From Cellulomonas fimi (GTDB lineage: Bacteria > Actinomycetota > Actinomycetes > Actinomycetales > Cellulomonadaceae), in assembly GCF_028527925.1 (NCBI RefSeq), contig NZ_JAPESW010000008.1, positions 1-64,000 of the forward strand: DNA of 64,000 nucleotides, in the 5' to 3' direction. The translations under genes were made by a program, and so were the position numbers. Of the stretch, positions 16,619 through 26,261 are shown in pieces. The notes beneath the pieces are model-generated. The model was not told the DNA's origin, made no database searches, and saw only the letters and a program-made list of their open reading frames with translations. Numbering within the stretch: position 1 is the stretch's first letter; the number at the start of each line of letters is the position of its first letter.

Positions 16619-18175
16619 GTGGGAGACCAGGTGGAGGGCGCAGCGACGCGCCCCCGGGGCCGTCGGGCGGCGGCCGTCGTCGTCGCGGTGCTCGTGGCCG
16701 TCGCGTCGGTGCTGGCGGGGGCGGTGCCCGTCGCGGCCGCGTCCGGGCAGGACCGGCTGCTCGCGGGCGAGACGCTCGAGGCCGGCCACGGGCTCGTCTC
16801 GGCGGACGGGACGCAGACGCTCGTGGTGCAGCCCGACGGCGACCTCGGCCTCTACGACGCGGACGGCGTCGCTCGCTGGACGGCCGGCGCAGCGACGCCC
16901 GGCGCGCACCTCACGGTCCAGGCGGACGGTGACGTGGTGCTCGTGGCGCCCGACGGGTCGGCGGTGTGGAGCACCGGCACGGCCGGTGCGGCGGGGGCGG
17001 CGCTGGTCGTGCGGGACGACGGGGACCTCGTCGTCGAGGCGCCCGACGGCTCGGTCGCATGGGCGTCGGGCACGGCGGTGCTCCCGTCGATCCTCCCGCC
17101 CGGCGGCGAGCTCGGCCCCGGCGACGCCCTGACGTCGCCCGACGGTCGTCACACGCTCCTCGTCCTCGACGACGGCGACGTCGTGCTGCTCGGCCCCGAC
17201 GCGTCGACGCGCTGGTCGGCCGGCACGCACGAGCCCGGCTCGTCCCTCGTGCTGCGTGAGGACGGCAACCTGGTCGTCGTCGAGCCCGACGGCCGCCGGG
17301 CGTGGCGCACCCGCACCGCGGGGCACCCCGGTGCGACGCTCGTGGTGCAGGACGACGGCGACGTGGTGCTGTGGGCGTCCGACGGCACGCCGCTGTGGTC
17401 GTCGCAGACGGCGATCGGACCGTCCCTGCTCGCGGCGGGTGCGCCGCTCGGCACGGGGCAGGAGCTCGGGTCGTCGGACGGCCGGCTGCGGCTGCGTCTC
17501 GACGAGGCGACGCTCGCGCTCACCTACGACGGGCGCCCGGTGTGGTCCGCGCCCGTGCCGACGGGTCCCGGGGCGCGGCTCGCCGTCCAGGACGACGGCA
17601 ACCTCGTGCTCTCGTCGGCCGACGGCACGGCGCTGTGGTCGACCGGAACCGCGGGCGGCCCCGGCTCGTCGCTGCGGCTCGAGGACGGTGCGGTCCTGCT
17701 CCTCGCGTCGACGGGTCAGGAGCTGTGGCGCGTGGACGTCCCGGCCGACCTGCTCGTGCGGCGCGCCGAGCTCGCGACCGACTGCACCGCGGTCGACGCG
17801 CCGGTCGCCGAGACCGACACGGTCGTCACGACGACCGGCGTGCGGGTCCACCCGTGCCTCGCGGACGCCGTCGACGCGCTCATCCTCGCGGCGCGCGCCG
17901 ACGGCATCGACCTGCACGCGTGGGGCTGGCGCAGCGGCGAGCAGCAGATCGCGCTACGGGCCAGGAACTGCGGCGCTTCCGGCGTCTGCTACCCGCCGAC
18001 GGCCCCGCCCGGCACGTCGCGGCACGAGCGTGGTCTCGCGCTCGACTTCACGGTCGGCGGGCGCGTGGTGCAGCACGGGTCGCCGGCGTTCGCCTGGCTC
18101 GTCGAGCACGCACCCGCGGCCGGGCTGAGGAACCTGCCGAGCGAGGCGTGGCACTGGAGCGTCGACGGGTGGTGA
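16619..18175 (+). CDS. Secreted bulb-lectin repeat protein with M15 D-Ala-D-Ala carboxypeptidase domain
   Basis: 518 residues. A Sec signal peptide (residues about 14-41: RRAAAVVVAVLVAVASVLAG, ending VAAAS) precedes three bulb-type (D-mannose) lectin modules built from about seven QxDGDxV/QxDGNxV motifs (QADGDVVLV, REDGNLVVV, QDDGDVVLW, QDDGNLVLS). The C-terminal 130 residues are a VanY/M15 peptidase: SRHERGLALDF carries the zinc His and Asp (SxHxxGxAxD), and EAWHWS carries the catalytic Glu and third zinc His. GTG 16619 has an excellent GGGGGGAAGG ribosome binding site. It probably trims peptidoglycan while the lectin domains hold it to wall or extracellular glycans. A CRP-like site upstream suggests carbon-source control. 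Confidence 0.9.
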   Translation: MGDQVEGAATRPRGRRAAAVVVAVLVAVASVLAGAVPVAAASGQDRLLAGETLEAGHGLVSADGTQTLVVQPDGDLGLYDADGVARWTAGAATPGAHLTVQADGDVVLVAPDGSAVWSTGTAGAAGAALVVRDDGDLVVEAPDGSVAWASGTAVLPSILPPGGELGPGDALTSPDGRHTLLVLDDGDVVLLGPDASTRWSAGTHEPGSSLVLREDGNLVVVEPDGRRAWRTRTAGHPGATLVVQDDGDVVLWASDGTPLWSSQTAIGPSLLAAGAPLGTGQELGSSDGRLRLRLDEATLALTYDGRPVWSAPVPTGPGARLAVQDDGNLVLSSADGTALWSTGTAGGPGSSLRLEDGAVLLLASTGQELWRVDVPADLLVRRAELATDCTAVDAPVAETDTVVTTTGVRVHPCLADAVDALILAARADGIDLHAWGWRSGEQQIALRARNCGASGVCYPPTAPPGTSRHERGLALDFTVGGRVVQHGSPAFAWLVEHAPAAGLRNLPSEAWHWSVDGW

Positions 18176-18202
18176 CGGCGCGGGCGCGCCGGTCGCGCGC
18201 CC

Positions 18203-18208
18203 TACGCT
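18203..18208 (+). promoter_or_regulatory. -10 hexamer TACGCT, likely leaderless promoter
   Basis: Ends 7 bases before GTG 18216; no ribosome binding site is present. Confidence 0.4.
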
Positions 18209-18215
18209 GGTCGCC

Positions 18216-18905
18216 GTGAGCAGCCAGCCGACGCCCCCGTTGACCGCGGTGACGCAGGACTACCTCAAGGTGGTGTGGTCGGCGCAGGAGTGGTCGGCGC
18301 AGCCCGTGACGACCAAGATGCTCGCGGCGCGCCTCGGCGTCGGGGCGTCCACGGTGTCCGAGACCGTGCGCCGGCTCGCCGACGCGGGCTACCTCACGCA
18401 CCAGCCGTACGGCGCCGTCGAGCTGACCGCCGAGGGTCGCCGGCACGCGCTCGCGATGGTGCGCCGCCACCGTCTGGTCGAGACGTTTCTGGTCGAGGTG
18501 CTGGGCTACGGCTGGGACGAGGTGCACGACGAGGCCGAGGTGCTCGAGCACGCGGTGTCGGACCTGTTCGTCGAGCGGATCGACGCGCAGCTCGGGCACC
18601 CGCGGCGGGACCCGCACGGCGACCCGATCCCCGGCCCCGACGGCTCGCTCGACACGCCCGAGGCGCGCGTGCTGTGGGAGGCCGAGCCCGGCCGGTGGGC
18701 CGTCGCGCGCATCTCCGACGCCGACCCGGAGCTGCTGCGGTACGTCGAGTCCGTCGGGCTCGTGCTCGACGCGCCGGTCGAGGTCGTCGAGCGGCGCACG
18801 GTCGCGGGGGTGGTGTCGGTGCGCGCGGGCGAGGGTCCCGACGCGAGCGGTGTCGACCTGGGCGAGGTCGCGGCGCGCGCGATCTGGCTGGTGCCGCAGG
18901 CTTGA
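18216..18905 (+). CDS. DtxR/MntR-family metal-dependent transcriptional regulator
   Basis: 229 residues. The N-terminal winged helix (about 10-70: TQDYLKVVWSAQEW, then TTKMLAARLGVGASTVSETVRRLADAGYLTH split by turns) is followed by the dimerisation/metal-binding domain with RRHRLVETFL, WDEVHDEAE and LEHAVS, which carry the usual His/Glu ligands. A C-terminal FeoA/SH3-like region is present (VEVVERRTVAG). It senses Mn2+ or Fe2+ in known members. The MFS exporter gene follows 94 bp later on the same strand but has its own TAGGCT promoter. No typical DtxR box was recognised in this window. Confidence 0.92.
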   Translation: MSSQPTPPLTAVTQDYLKVVWSAQEWSAQPVTTKMLAARLGVGASTVSETVRRLADAGYLTHQPYGAVELTAEGRRHALAMVRRHRLVETFLVEVLGYGWDEVHDEAEVLEHAVSDLFVERIDAQLGHPRRDPHGDPIPGPDGSLDTPEARVLWEAEPGRWAVARISDADPELLRYVESVGLVLDAPVEVVERRTVAGVVSVRAGEGPDASGVDLGEVAARAIWLVPQA

Positions 18906-18921
18906 CGCCCGACGCGTGACG

Positions 18922-18999
18922 TAGGCTCGTCGGTACATCCCGGAGCTGACGACGGCGTGACTCCGCCCTGTGTCGAATCGATTCGTTCGGAGGACCGTC
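18922..18999 (+). promoter_or_regulatory. Promoter and structured leader of the MFS gene
   Basis: TAGGCT at 18922-18927 should start a leader of about 65 nt. The leader can pair CGGAG with CTCCG and holds the perfect 12-base palindrome CGAATCGATTCG (18974-18985) just before the GGAGG ribosome binding site (about 18990-18994). This could be an operator or an attenuator-like structure; no known riboswitch class was matched. Confidence 0.4.
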
Positions 19000-20253
19000 G
19001 TGGTTCTGACTCCCGCGCGCACCCGCGCCGCGCTGCTCGCGCTCGCGCTCGGCGGGTTCGGCATCGGCACGACCGAGTTCGCGACGATGGGTCTCCTGCC
19101 CGAGATCGCCGCCGACCTCGGCGTCTCGATCCCGAGCGCGGGCCACGCGATCACCGCGTACGCGCTCGGCGTCGTCGTCGGCGCGCCCGTGCTCGCGGCC
19201 CTCGGCGCCCGTGCCGACCGTCGCCGCCTCCTGCTCGTCCTCATGGCCGCGTTCACCGTCGGCAACGTGCTGTCGGCCTTCGCGCCGACCGCCGAGACGC
19301 TCGTCCTCGCCCGGTTCGTCGCCGGTCTCCCGCACGGCGCGTTCTTCGGCGTCGGCGCCGTCATGGGCACCGCGGTCGTCGGGCCGGAGCGCCGCGGTCG
19401 CGCGGTCGCCGCGATGATGACCGGGCTCACCGTCGCCTGCGCCGTCGGCGTCCCGCTCAGCGCCGTCGTCGGCACGGCGGTCGGCTGGCGCTGGGCGTTC
19501 GTCGGCGTCGGCGTGATCGGCCTGGTGACGCTCGCGGCGCTCCGGGCGTGGACGCCCACGCTGCCGCCGCTGCCGGGCGCGACGGTCCGCACCGAGCTCG
19601 CCGCGCTGCGCAACCGGCGGCTGTGGATCGCGTTCGGCGCGGGCGCGATCGGGTTCGGCGGCATGTTCGCCGTCTACTCCTACGTCAAGCCGCTGCTCAC
19701 CGAGGTGACCGGCCTCGACGTCGCCGTCGTGCCGCTCGTGCTCGCGCTGTACGGCGTCGGCATGACCGCCGGGACGCTCGTCGGCGGGCGGCTCGCCGAC
19801 CGGTCCGTGCTCGGGACCGTCGTCGGCGGCATGGTCGCGACCATCGTCGTGCTCGTCGCCATCGCGCTCGTCGGCCCGTACCCCGTGCCCGCGGTCGCGG
19901 CGATCGTCCTGCTCGGCGTCACGTCGCAGGTGCTCGGGCTGTCCCTCCAGACGCGGCTCATGGACGTCTCGCCCGCGGCGCCCTCGCTCGGCGCCGCCCT
20001 GTGCCACTCCGCGCTCAACCTCGGCAACGCGGCGGGCGCGTTCTTCGGCGGGCTCGTCATCGCTGCCGGTCTCGGCTACCTCGCGCCCGCGTGGGTCGGC
20101 GCCGGGCTCACCGCGCTCGGGCTCCTGGTCGTCCTGACGGTCGGGCGGTCCGCTCCGCCGGCGGTCGGTCCGGGCGCGGGTCGGTCAGCGACGGCGGCGA
20201 CGGGTGCCGAAGAGCGTGCGCGTGATCTCACGCCCGAGCTGAGTGCCCGCTGA
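19000..20253 (+). CDS. MFS transporter (DHA1/arabinose-efflux-like)
   Basis: 417 residues, about 12 hydrophobic helices. N-terminal LGGFGIGTTEFATMGLLPEIAADLGVS is the signature of the AraJ/YdhP/Cmr-type drug-H+ antiporter group; the cytoplasmic loop 2-3 motif A appears as GARADRRRLLL. GTG at 19000 was preferred over GTG at 18970 because GGAGG lies 5 bases upstream. The last about 30 residues are a hydrophilic tail encoded over the end of the convergent herA-like gene (69-bp overlap). It probably exports a small compound; specificity is unknown. Confidence 0.87.
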   Translation: MVLTPARTRAALLALALGGFGIGTTEFATMGLLPEIAADLGVSIPSAGHAITAYALGVVVGAPVLAALGARADRRRLLLVLMAAFTVGNVLSAFAPTAETLVLARFVAGLPHGAFFGVGAVMGTAVVGPERRGRAVAAMMTGLTVACAVGVPLSAVVGTAVGWRWAFVGVGVIGLVTLAALRAWTPTLPPLPGATVRTELAALRNRRLWIAFGAGAIGFGGMFAVYSYVKPLLTEVTGLDVAVVPLVLALYGVGMTAGTLVGGRLADRSVLGTVVGGMVATIVVLVAIALVGPYPVPAVAAIVLLGVTSQVLGLSLQTRLMDVSPAAPSLGAALCHSALNLGNAAGAFFGGLVIAAGLGYLAPAWVGAGLTALGLLVVLTVGRSAPPAVGPGAGRSATAATGAEERARDLTPELSAR

Positions 20254-22074
20254 CCGCAGGAACGCGTCCAGCGGGTCCGACGACGACCGCGACGACCGGC
20301 GGGCCGCCGGGCGCTCCCGGGCGGCCTCCCGCTCGCGTCGCGCCGCCTCCTTCTCCGCGGCGGCCCGCTCCTTCTCCGCCTCGGCGCGGTCCCGGGCTGC
20401 GACCCGGTCCGCCTCGGCGCGTTCCAGCCGGGCCGTGAGCAGCTCCGCGGCCGACTCGCGGTCCACCGTGACGCCGTACCGGGTCGCGGCGGGCGACGCG
20501 GCGACGAGCTGTGCGACCGTGGCCTCGGGTGCGGCGTCCATCGACGCGCGCGGCGCGAGCAGCCGCGTCCAGGCCACCGGCGTCGGCGCACCGCGCTCGC
20601 CGAGCACCGTGACCACCGCCTCGCCCGTCGCGAGGTCCTGCAGCACGCGCTCGAGGTCGTACGTCGACGTCGGGTAGGTGCGCGCCGCCGCGCGCAGCGC
20701 CTTCGCGTCGTCCGGGGTGAACGCCCGCAGCGCGTGCTGCACGCGGCTGCCGAGCTGGCCCAGCACGTCGGGCGGCACGTCCTTGGGGCTCTGCGTCACG
20801 AACACGATGCCGACGCCCTTCGAGCGGATCAGCCGCACCGTCCGCACGACCTGCGCGAGGAAGTCGTCGGAGGCGTCGGCGAACAGCAGGTGCGCCTCGT
20901 CGAAGAAGAACACCAGGCGCGGCTTCTCGGCGTCGCCGACCTCCGGCAGGACCTCGAAGAGCTCGGCGAGCAGCCACATGAGGAACGTCGAGAACAGCGC
21001 CGGCCGGTCCTGCACGCCCGGCAGCTCGAGCGCCGACACGACCCCGCGCCCGTCGGCCGCCGTGCGCAGCAGGTCCTCGACCTCGAACGCGGGCTCGCCG
21101 AAGAAGGCGTCGGCGCCCTGGCCCTGGAGCGCCACGATCTCGCGCAGGATCACGCCCGCGGTGGCCTTCGACAGCCCACCGATCCCCGCGAGCTCCGCCT
21201 TGCCGTCGTCGGACGTCAGCCACTGCAGGGCCGCGCGCAGGTCCGCGAGGTCGAGCAGCGCGAGGCCCTGCTGGTCCGCCCAGTGGAAGACGAGCCCCAG
21301 GCTCGACTCCTGCGTCGCGTTGAGCCCGAGCACCTTGGCCAGCAGGAGCGGCCCGAAGTCCGTGACCGTCGTGCGGACCGGCACGCCCTGGCCCACGCCG
21401 CCGAGCGCGTAGAGCTCGACGGGGAACGACGCGGGCGACCAGTCCTGCCCGAGCGCGCGCGTCCGCTCCGTCAGGCGGTCCGACGCCGCACCCGCGACCG
21501 CGAGCCCCGTCAGGTCGCCCTTGACGTCCGCGACGAACGTCGGCACTCCCGCCGCCGACAGCTGCTCCGCCATGAGCTGGAGCGTGCGCGTCTTGCCCGT
21601 GCCCGTCGCGCCCGCGACGAGCGCGTGCCGGTTGAGCAGCCCGAGCGGCACCCCGACCCGCGCCGACGGCACCGGGGCGCCGTCCTCGACGAGCACGCCG
21701 AGGTCGAGCGTCGGGCCCGCGAACGTGTAGCCCTCGCGCACGGTGCGCACGCGTTCCGGCTCGCTCGCGTCCGGCCCGCCAGCGTCCGGTCCGACCGCGT
21801 GAGGCGTCGCGTCTGCGGGCGCGTCGACGGCACCGGCCTCGACACGCGGGGGAGCGGCAGCGGAGGGAGCGGCGGTCGCAGGAGCGTCGGGCGGCGCCGC
21901 GGCCGTCCGACCGGCGCCCTCGCCGCCCGCCGCGCGCATCGCGGCGACCTCGGCCGCGAGCGCCTCCGCCTCCGCGCGTGCCGCGGCTGCCTCGAGCCGG
22001 GCCGCCTCCGCGGCGGCTCGCGCCGCCTGCGCCTCCGCCGCGGCGAGCCGCCCGGCGTCCGAGGTGTCGCTCAT
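20185..22074 (-). CDS. HerA-like ATPase (DUF853 family)
   Basis: 629 residues. The N-terminus is an Ala/Glu-rich coiled coil (about 8-50), then a low-complexity linker. The HerA-type RecA domain starts near residue 135: GLLNRHALVAG, Walker A GATGTGKT, DVKGDLTG, Walker B LVFFFDEAHLLF, FVTQSPKDVP and a C-terminal arginine-containing segment. The C-terminus is a charged coiled coil (AEADRVAARDRAEAEKE) ending in RRRRR. DUF853 proteins are putative DNA translocases or helicases with unknown biological role. ATG 22074 has a TACCAT hexamer 6 bases upstream and no ribosome binding site. The gene tail overlaps the end of the MFS gene on the other strand. Confidence 0.92.
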   Translation of the reverse strand: MSDTSDAGRLAAAEAQAARAAAEAARLEAAAARAEAEALAAEVAAMRAAGGEGAGRTAAAPPDAPATAAPSAAAPPRVEAGAVDAPADATPHAVGPDAGGPDASEPERVRTVREGYTFAGPTLDLGVLVEDGAPVPSARVGVPLGLLNRHALVAGATGTGKTRTLQLMAEQLSAAGVPTFVADVKGDLTGLAVAGAASDRLTERTRALGQDWSPASFPVELYALGGVGQGVPVRTTVTDFGPLLLAKVLGLNATQESSLGLVFHWADQQGLALLDLADLRAALQWLTSDDGKAELAGIGGLSKATAGVILREIVALQGQGADAFFGEPAFEVEDLLRTAADGRGVVSALELPGVQDRPALFSTFLMWLLAELFEVLPEVGDAEKPRLVFFFDEAHLLFADASDDFLAQVVRTVRLIRSKGVGIVFVTQSPKDVPPDVLGQLGSRVQHALRAFTPDDAKALRAAARTYPTSTYDLERVLQDLATGEAVVTVLGERGAPTPVAWTRLLAPRASMDAAPEATVAQLVAASPAATRYGVTVDRESAAELLTARLERAEADRVAARDRAEAEKERAAAEKEAARREREAARERPAARRSSRSSSDPLDAFLRSAGTQLGREITRTLFGTRRRRR

Positions 22075-22080
22075 GGCGCG

Positions 22081-22086
22081 ATGGTA
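22081..22086 (-). promoter_or_regulatory. -10 hexamer TACCAT of the HerA-like gene
   Basis: Minus-strand TACCAT ends 6 bases before ATG 22074; leaderless spacing. Confidence 0.4.
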
Positions 22087-22199
22087 GGAGCGGGCCGGTC
22101 GCGCTGCAGGTCCACCGGTGCGCCCACCGGGCGCGAGGCGCCGCCGACGTGGGGCGGCGCCGGGGTGATGTGTGTGTGCGGGCGTCACGGGCGCGTCGG

Positions 22200-22205
22200 T
22201 AAACT
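22200..22205 (+). promoter_or_regulatory. -10 hexamer TAAACT of leuS
   Basis: TAAACT ends 6 bases before the leuS GTG, so the transcript is probably leaderless. A perfect 9-bp hairpin (22137-22161, GGCGCCGCC/GGCGGCGCC) lies upstream between the divergent promoters. No T-box element was found. Confidence 0.5.
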
Positions 22206-22211
22206 CCTCGG

Positions 22212-25130
22212 GTGACGTCGCAGGACACCTCCGCCCCCGCCCCGACCAGCCCGTCGGGCGAGGTCCCGTTCCGCTACACCGCCGCCCTCGCGCAGGAGAT
22301 CGAGCTCCGCTGGCAGGACGAGTGGCAGCGCCGCGGGACGTTCTTCGCCGCGAACCCGGTGGGCGACCTCACCGACGGCGACGGGCGGCTCGCGCAGCCG
22401 GGGAGCCGGCCGTTCTTCGTCATGGACATGTTCCCGTACCCCTCGGGTGCGGGTCTGCACGTCGGGCACCCGCTCGGGTACATCGCGACGGACGTCGTCG
22501 CGCGCTTCCGCCGCATGCAGGGCGACAACGTGCTGCACGCGCTGGGCTTCGACGCGTTCGGCCTGCCGGCCGAGCAGTACGCCGTGCAGACGGGCCAGCA
22601 CCCGCGCACCACGACCGAGGCGAACATCGAGATCATGCAGCGCCAGCTGCGCCGGCTGGGCCTCGCGCACGACCCGCGCCGCTCGTTCGCGACGATCGAC
22701 CCGGACTACGTCCGCTGGACGCAGTGGATCTTCCTGCAGATCTTCGAGTCCTGGTACGACGAGGACGCGGTGCGCGCGGACGGCGGTCGCGGCGCGGCCC
22801 GCCCGGTGAGTGAGCTGGTCGCGGCATACGAGTCGGGTCGCCCGCTGCCCGAGGGCGTCGACGGCGTGGCCGAGGGTGCGACGTGGGCCGACCTGGACGA
22901 CGTGACGCGTCGCCGCGTCGTCGACTCGCAGCGCCTCGCGTACGTCTCCGAGACGCCCGTCAACTGGTGCCCGGGCCTGGGCACGGTCCTCGCGAACGAG
23001 GAGGTCACCGCGGACGGACGCTCCGAGCGCGGCAACTTCCCGGTCTTCCAGCGGAACCTGCGCCAGTGGAACATGCGGATCACCGCGTACGCGGACCGCC
23101 TGGCGGACGACCTCGAGCACATCGACTGGCCCGAGAAGGTCCGCTCGATGCAGCGCAACTGGATCGGCCGGTCGCAGGGCGCGCAGGTGCGCTTCGCGGT
23201 GCAGGGCGGCAGCGAGGTCGAGGTGTTCACGACCCGCCCCGACACGCTGTTCGGCGCGACGTTCGTCGTCGTGGCGCCCGAGCACCCGCTGCTCGACGAG
23301 GTGCCGTCCGCCTGGCCCGACGGCACGCACGCGGCGTGGACCGGCGGCCACCGCACGCCTGTCGACGCGGTCGCCGCGTACCGCGCGGAGTCGGCGGCCA
23401 AGACGGCCGTCGAGCGCCAGGCCGACGCGGGCCGCAAGACGGGCGTGTTCACCGGCCACCTGGCCGCGAACCCGGTCAACGGCGAGCTGCTGCCGGTCTT
23501 CACCGCCGACTACGTCCTCATGGGCTACGGCACGGGCGCGATCATGGCGGTCCCCGGCGGCGACGAGCGCGACTTCGCGTTCGCGCAGGCCTTCGAGCTG
23601 CCCGTCGTCTACACGGTCGACGCCCCGGAGGGCACGCCCGACGGCGCGCGCACCGGCGACGGGACGATCATCAACTCGTCGAACGACGAGATCTCGCTCG
23701 ACGGGCTGTCCGTGCCCGAGGCGAAGGCCGCGATCATCGCGTGGCTCGAGCGGCACGGCATCGGCGAGGGCACCGTCACCTACCGTCTGCGCGACTGGCT
23801 GTTCAGCCGTCAGCGCTACTGGGGCGAGCCCTTCCCGATCGTCTACGACGAGCACGACCTGCCGGTCGCGCTGCCCGCCGACGCGCTGCCCGTCACGCTG
23901 CCCGAGGTCCCCGACTACGCGCCGCGCACCTTCGCGCCCGACGACGCGCAGTCCTCGCCCGAGGCGCCGCTGGGCCGCAACGACGAGTGGGTGACGGTCA
24001 CGCTCGACCTGGGTGACGGCCCGAAGCAGTACCGCCGCGACACGAACACCATGCCGAACTGGGCCGGGTCGTGCTGGTACTACCTGCGCTACCTCGACCC
24101 GACGAACGACGAGCAGCTCGTCGACCCCGCGCTCGAGCGCTACTGGATGGGCCCGGGCCACGGTGCGCAGCCGGCCGACTCGGTCGGCGGCGTCGACCTG
24201 TACGTCGGTGGCGTCGAGCACGCGGTCCTGCACCTGCTGTACGCCCGGTTCTGGCACAAGGTGCTGTTCGACCTGGGCCACGTGTCGAGCGCCGAGCCGT
24301 TCCACAAGCTCTTCAACCAGGGCTACATCCAGGCGGCGGCCTTCACCGACGAGCGCGGCGTCTACGTGCCCGCGGACGAGGTCGTCGAGGACGGCGACGC
24401 CTTCACGTGGCAGGGGCAGCCCGTCACCCGCGAGTACGGGAAGATGGGCAAGTCCCTGAAGAACGCCGTCACGCCGGACGAGATGTACGCCGAGTACGGC
24501 GCCGACACGCTGCGCGTGTACGAGATGTCGATGGGACCGCTCGACCTGTCGCGTCCCTGGGAGACGCGCGCGGTCGTCGGGTCGCAGCGCTACCTGCAGC
24601 GCCTGTGGCGCAACGTCGTCGACGAGACGACGGGCGCCCTCGTCGTGACGGACGACGCGCCGTCGACCGAGACCCTGCGCGTGCTGCACCGCACGATCGC
24701 CGACGTGACCGCCGACATGGAGGCGATGCGTCTCAACACCGCGATCGCCAAGCTCATCGTGCTGAACAACCACCTGACGACGCTCGACGCCGCCCCGCGC
24801 GCGGCCGTCGAGGCGCTCGTGCTCATGACCGCGCCCGTCGCGCCGCACGTCGCCGAGGAGCTGTGGCAGCGGCTCGGCCACGACCGGTCGCTCGCGCACG
24901 AGCCGTTCCCCGTCGCCGACCCCGCCTACCTCGTCGAGGACACCGTCACGTGCGTCCTGCAGGTCCAGGGCAAGGTGCGGGGCCGCGTCGAGGTCAGCCC
25001 CGACGTCGCCGACGACGAGCTGACCGCGCTCGCGCTCGCCGACGCGGGCGTGCAGCGCGCGCTCGCGGGTCGCGACGTCCGCACGGTCATCGTCCGCGCG
25101 CCGCGCCTCGTCAACGTGGTGCCGGTCTGA
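22212..25130 (+). CDS. leuS: Leucyl-tRNA synthetase
   Basis: 972 residues, class I aminoacyl-tRNA synthetase charging tRNA-Leu. HIGH motif as [14 protein letters not shown] at about residues 76-89, editing (CP1) domain with [11 protein letters not shown] and GTGAIMAVP, the HWxxG-like [14 protein letters not shown], and the KMSKS loop as GKMGKSLKN at about residue 744. The C-terminal anticodon-binding and Leu-specific domains are intact ([14 protein letters not shown]). GTG at 22212 is supported by the TAAACT at leaderless distance. Length and motif order are normal for bacterial LeuRS. The next gene (degV) begins at the stop codon. Confidence 0.98.
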   Translation: MTSQDTSAPAPTSPSGEVPFRYTAALAQEIELRWQDEWQRRGTFFAANPVGDLTDGDGRLAQPGSRPFFVMDMFPYPSGAGLHVGHPLGYIATDVVARFRRMQGDNVLHALGFDAFGLPAEQYAVQTGQHPRTTTEANIEIMQRQLRRLGLAHDPRRSFATIDPDYVRWTQWIFLQIFESWYDEDAVRADGGRGAARPVSELVAAYESGRPLPEGVDGVAEGATWADLDDVTRRRVVDSQRLAYVSETPVNWCPGLGTVLANEEVTADGRSERGNFPVFQRNLRQWNMRITAYADRLADDLEHIDWPEKVRSMQRNWIGRSQGAQVRFAVQGGSEVEVFTTRPDTLFGATFVVVAPEHPLLDEVPSAWPDGTHAAWTGGHRTPVDAVAAYRAESAAKTAVERQADAGRKTGVFTGHLAANPVNGELLPVFTADYVLMGYGTGAIMAVPGGDERDFAFAQAFELPVVYTVDAPEGTPDGARTGDGTIINSSNDEISLDGLSVPEAKAAIIAWLERHGIGEGTVTYRLRDWLFSRQRYWGEPFPIVYDEHDLPVALPADALPVTLPEVPDYAPRTFAPDDAQSSPEAPLGRNDEWVTVTLDLGDGPKQYRRDTNTMPNWAGSCWYYLRYLDPTNDEQLVDPALERYWMGPGHGAQPADSVGGVDLYVGGVEHAVLHLLYARFWHKVLFDLGHVSSAEPFHKLFNQGYIQAAAFTDERGVYVPADEVVEDGDAFTWQGQPVTREYGKMGKSLKNAVTPDEMYAEYGADTLRVYEMSMGPLDLSRPWETRAVVGSQRYLQRLWRNVVDETTGALVVTDDAPSTETLRVLHRTIADVTADMEAMRLNTAIAKLIVLNNHLTTLDAAPRAAVEALVLMTAPVAPHVAEELWQRLGHDRSLAHEPFPVADPAYLVEDTVTCVLQVQGKVRGRVEVSPDVADDELTALALADAGVQRALAGRDVRTVIVRAPRLVNVVPV

Positions 25131-26080
25131 CCGCGCCCACCGGGCGACGTGCGGGTGCCCGCCCGCACGTCGCCGTGGTCACCGACTCGACGGCGGCCCT
25201 GAACCCCGCCGACGCCGCCGCGTGGGGCGTCGAGGTCGTGCCGCTCGACGTGGTCGTCGACGGCGAGCGGCACGCGGAGGGCGTCGACCTCGGACCGGCC
25301 GAGCTCCTCGCGGCCCTCGGCCGTGGCGCGCGCGTCACCACGTCGCAGCCGCCGCCCGCCGCGTTCGCCGCCGCCTACGAGCGCGCCGTCGCCGCCGGTG
25401 CGCGCGAGATCGTCTCCGTGCACCTCGCGGGCGGCCTCTCCGGGACCGTCCAGGCCGCTCGCGTCGCCGCCGCGACCGTGCCGGTGCCGGTGCACGTCGT
25501 CGACTCCGGCACCGCCGGCATGGCGCTCGGGTTCGCGGTGCTCGCCGCGGCGCGCGCCTCCCGGACCCCGCTCGTCCCGGCCGCTCCCGTCGCGCGCGGG
25601 GTGCGCGGCTGGTGGCACGGACGGTTCGCGCGCCCGACCACGCCGGGCGGTGCGGAGGTCGCCGACGTCGCGCGGACCGTCGCCGCGTCGAGCCGCGTGT
25701 GGTTCCTGGTCGACTCGCTCGACCACCTGCGCCGCGGTGGGCGGCTCGGCGCGACCGCCGCTGCGCTCGGCACCGTCCTGGGGCTGCGGCCCATCCTCAC
25801 CGTGCGCGACGGTTCCGTCGTCGTGGTCGAGAAGGTGCGCACGCGCCGGGCCGCGCGCGACCGGCTCGAGGCGCTCGCCGTCGCTGACGTCGCACGGCGC
25901 ACCGCTGCACGCGTCGCCGTGCACCACCTCCAGCAGCCCGAGCTCGCCGCCGCCGTCGCCGAGCAGGTCAGCACGTGGGGTGCGCAGCGCGTCGTCGAGG
26001 CCATCACGTGCGACGCGGGAGCGGTGCTCGCGGCCCACGTCGGCCCGGGCCTGCTCGCGATCGTCGTCGCCGACGCCTGA
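25127..26080 (+). CDS. DegV family fatty-acid-binding protein
   Basis: About 317 residues. DegV fold with [11 protein letters not shown] at the start, [12 protein letters not shown] (the TSQP fatty-acid headgroup motif), [12 protein letters not shown] and a C-terminal EDD2 half with [11 protein letters not shown] and [10 protein letters not shown]. These proteins bind acyl chains and, as FakB, can present fatty acids to a kinase (FakA); no fakA is next door. The start is unusual: the frame upstream has no ATG, GTG or TTG before the conserved strand, and the best choice is CTG at 25127, overlapping the leuS stop as CTGA; a GTG at 25175 would cut into the first strand. Confidence 0.85.
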   Translation: MTAPTGRRAGARPHVAVVTDSTAALNPADAAAWGVEVVPLDVVVDGERHAEGVDLGPAELLAALGRGARVTTSQPPPAAFAAAYERAVAAGAREIVSVHLAGGLSGTVQAARVAAATVPVPVHVVDSGTAGMALGFAVLAAARASRTPLVPAAPVARGVRGWWHGRFARPTTPGGAEVADVARTVAASSRVWFLVDSLDHLRRGGRLGATAAALGTVLGLRPILTVRDGSVVVVEKVRTRRAARDRLEALAVADVARRTAARVAVHHLQQPELAAAVAEQVSTWGAQRVVEAITCDAGAVLAAHVGPGLLAIVVADA

Positions 26081-26120
26081 GCGCCCGACGCCTGACGCCC
26101 GACGCCCGACGCCCGACGCC
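26071..26120. repeat. Short tandem repeat after degV
   Basis: Runs of the 7-base unit CCGACGC, preceded by two 14-base variants (CGACGCCTGAGCGC-like), beginning in the last codons of degV and spanning its stop. Probably slippage-derived. Confidence 0.6.
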
Positions 26121-26249
26121 ACAGGGTCGCGTGTCCTCGCGTGACGTCGTGCGACCTCGCACGGTCACGTGAGGTGTCCACAGCCCGATGTGGCGCGCGT
26201 CGATCCACGGGGTCCTTGTGGTCGCGGCGGCCGGAGGCCGGGGCCCACC

Positions 26250-26255
26250 TAGCGT
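26250..26255 (+). promoter_or_regulatory. -10 hexamer TAGCGT of comEA
   Basis: Ends 6 bases before GTG 26262; leaderless spacing. Confidence 0.4.
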
Positions 26256-26261
26256 CACGGC

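Noticed and set aside
18922..18999. Known riboswitch class (yybP-ykoY, guanidine types) before the MFS gene
   Set aside because: The conserved loops of these classes are missing; only short pairings and a palindrome are visible.
22081..22211. T-box leader upstream of leuS
   Set aside because: No T-box consensus or specifier loop; the TAAACT at leaderless distance argues against any leader.
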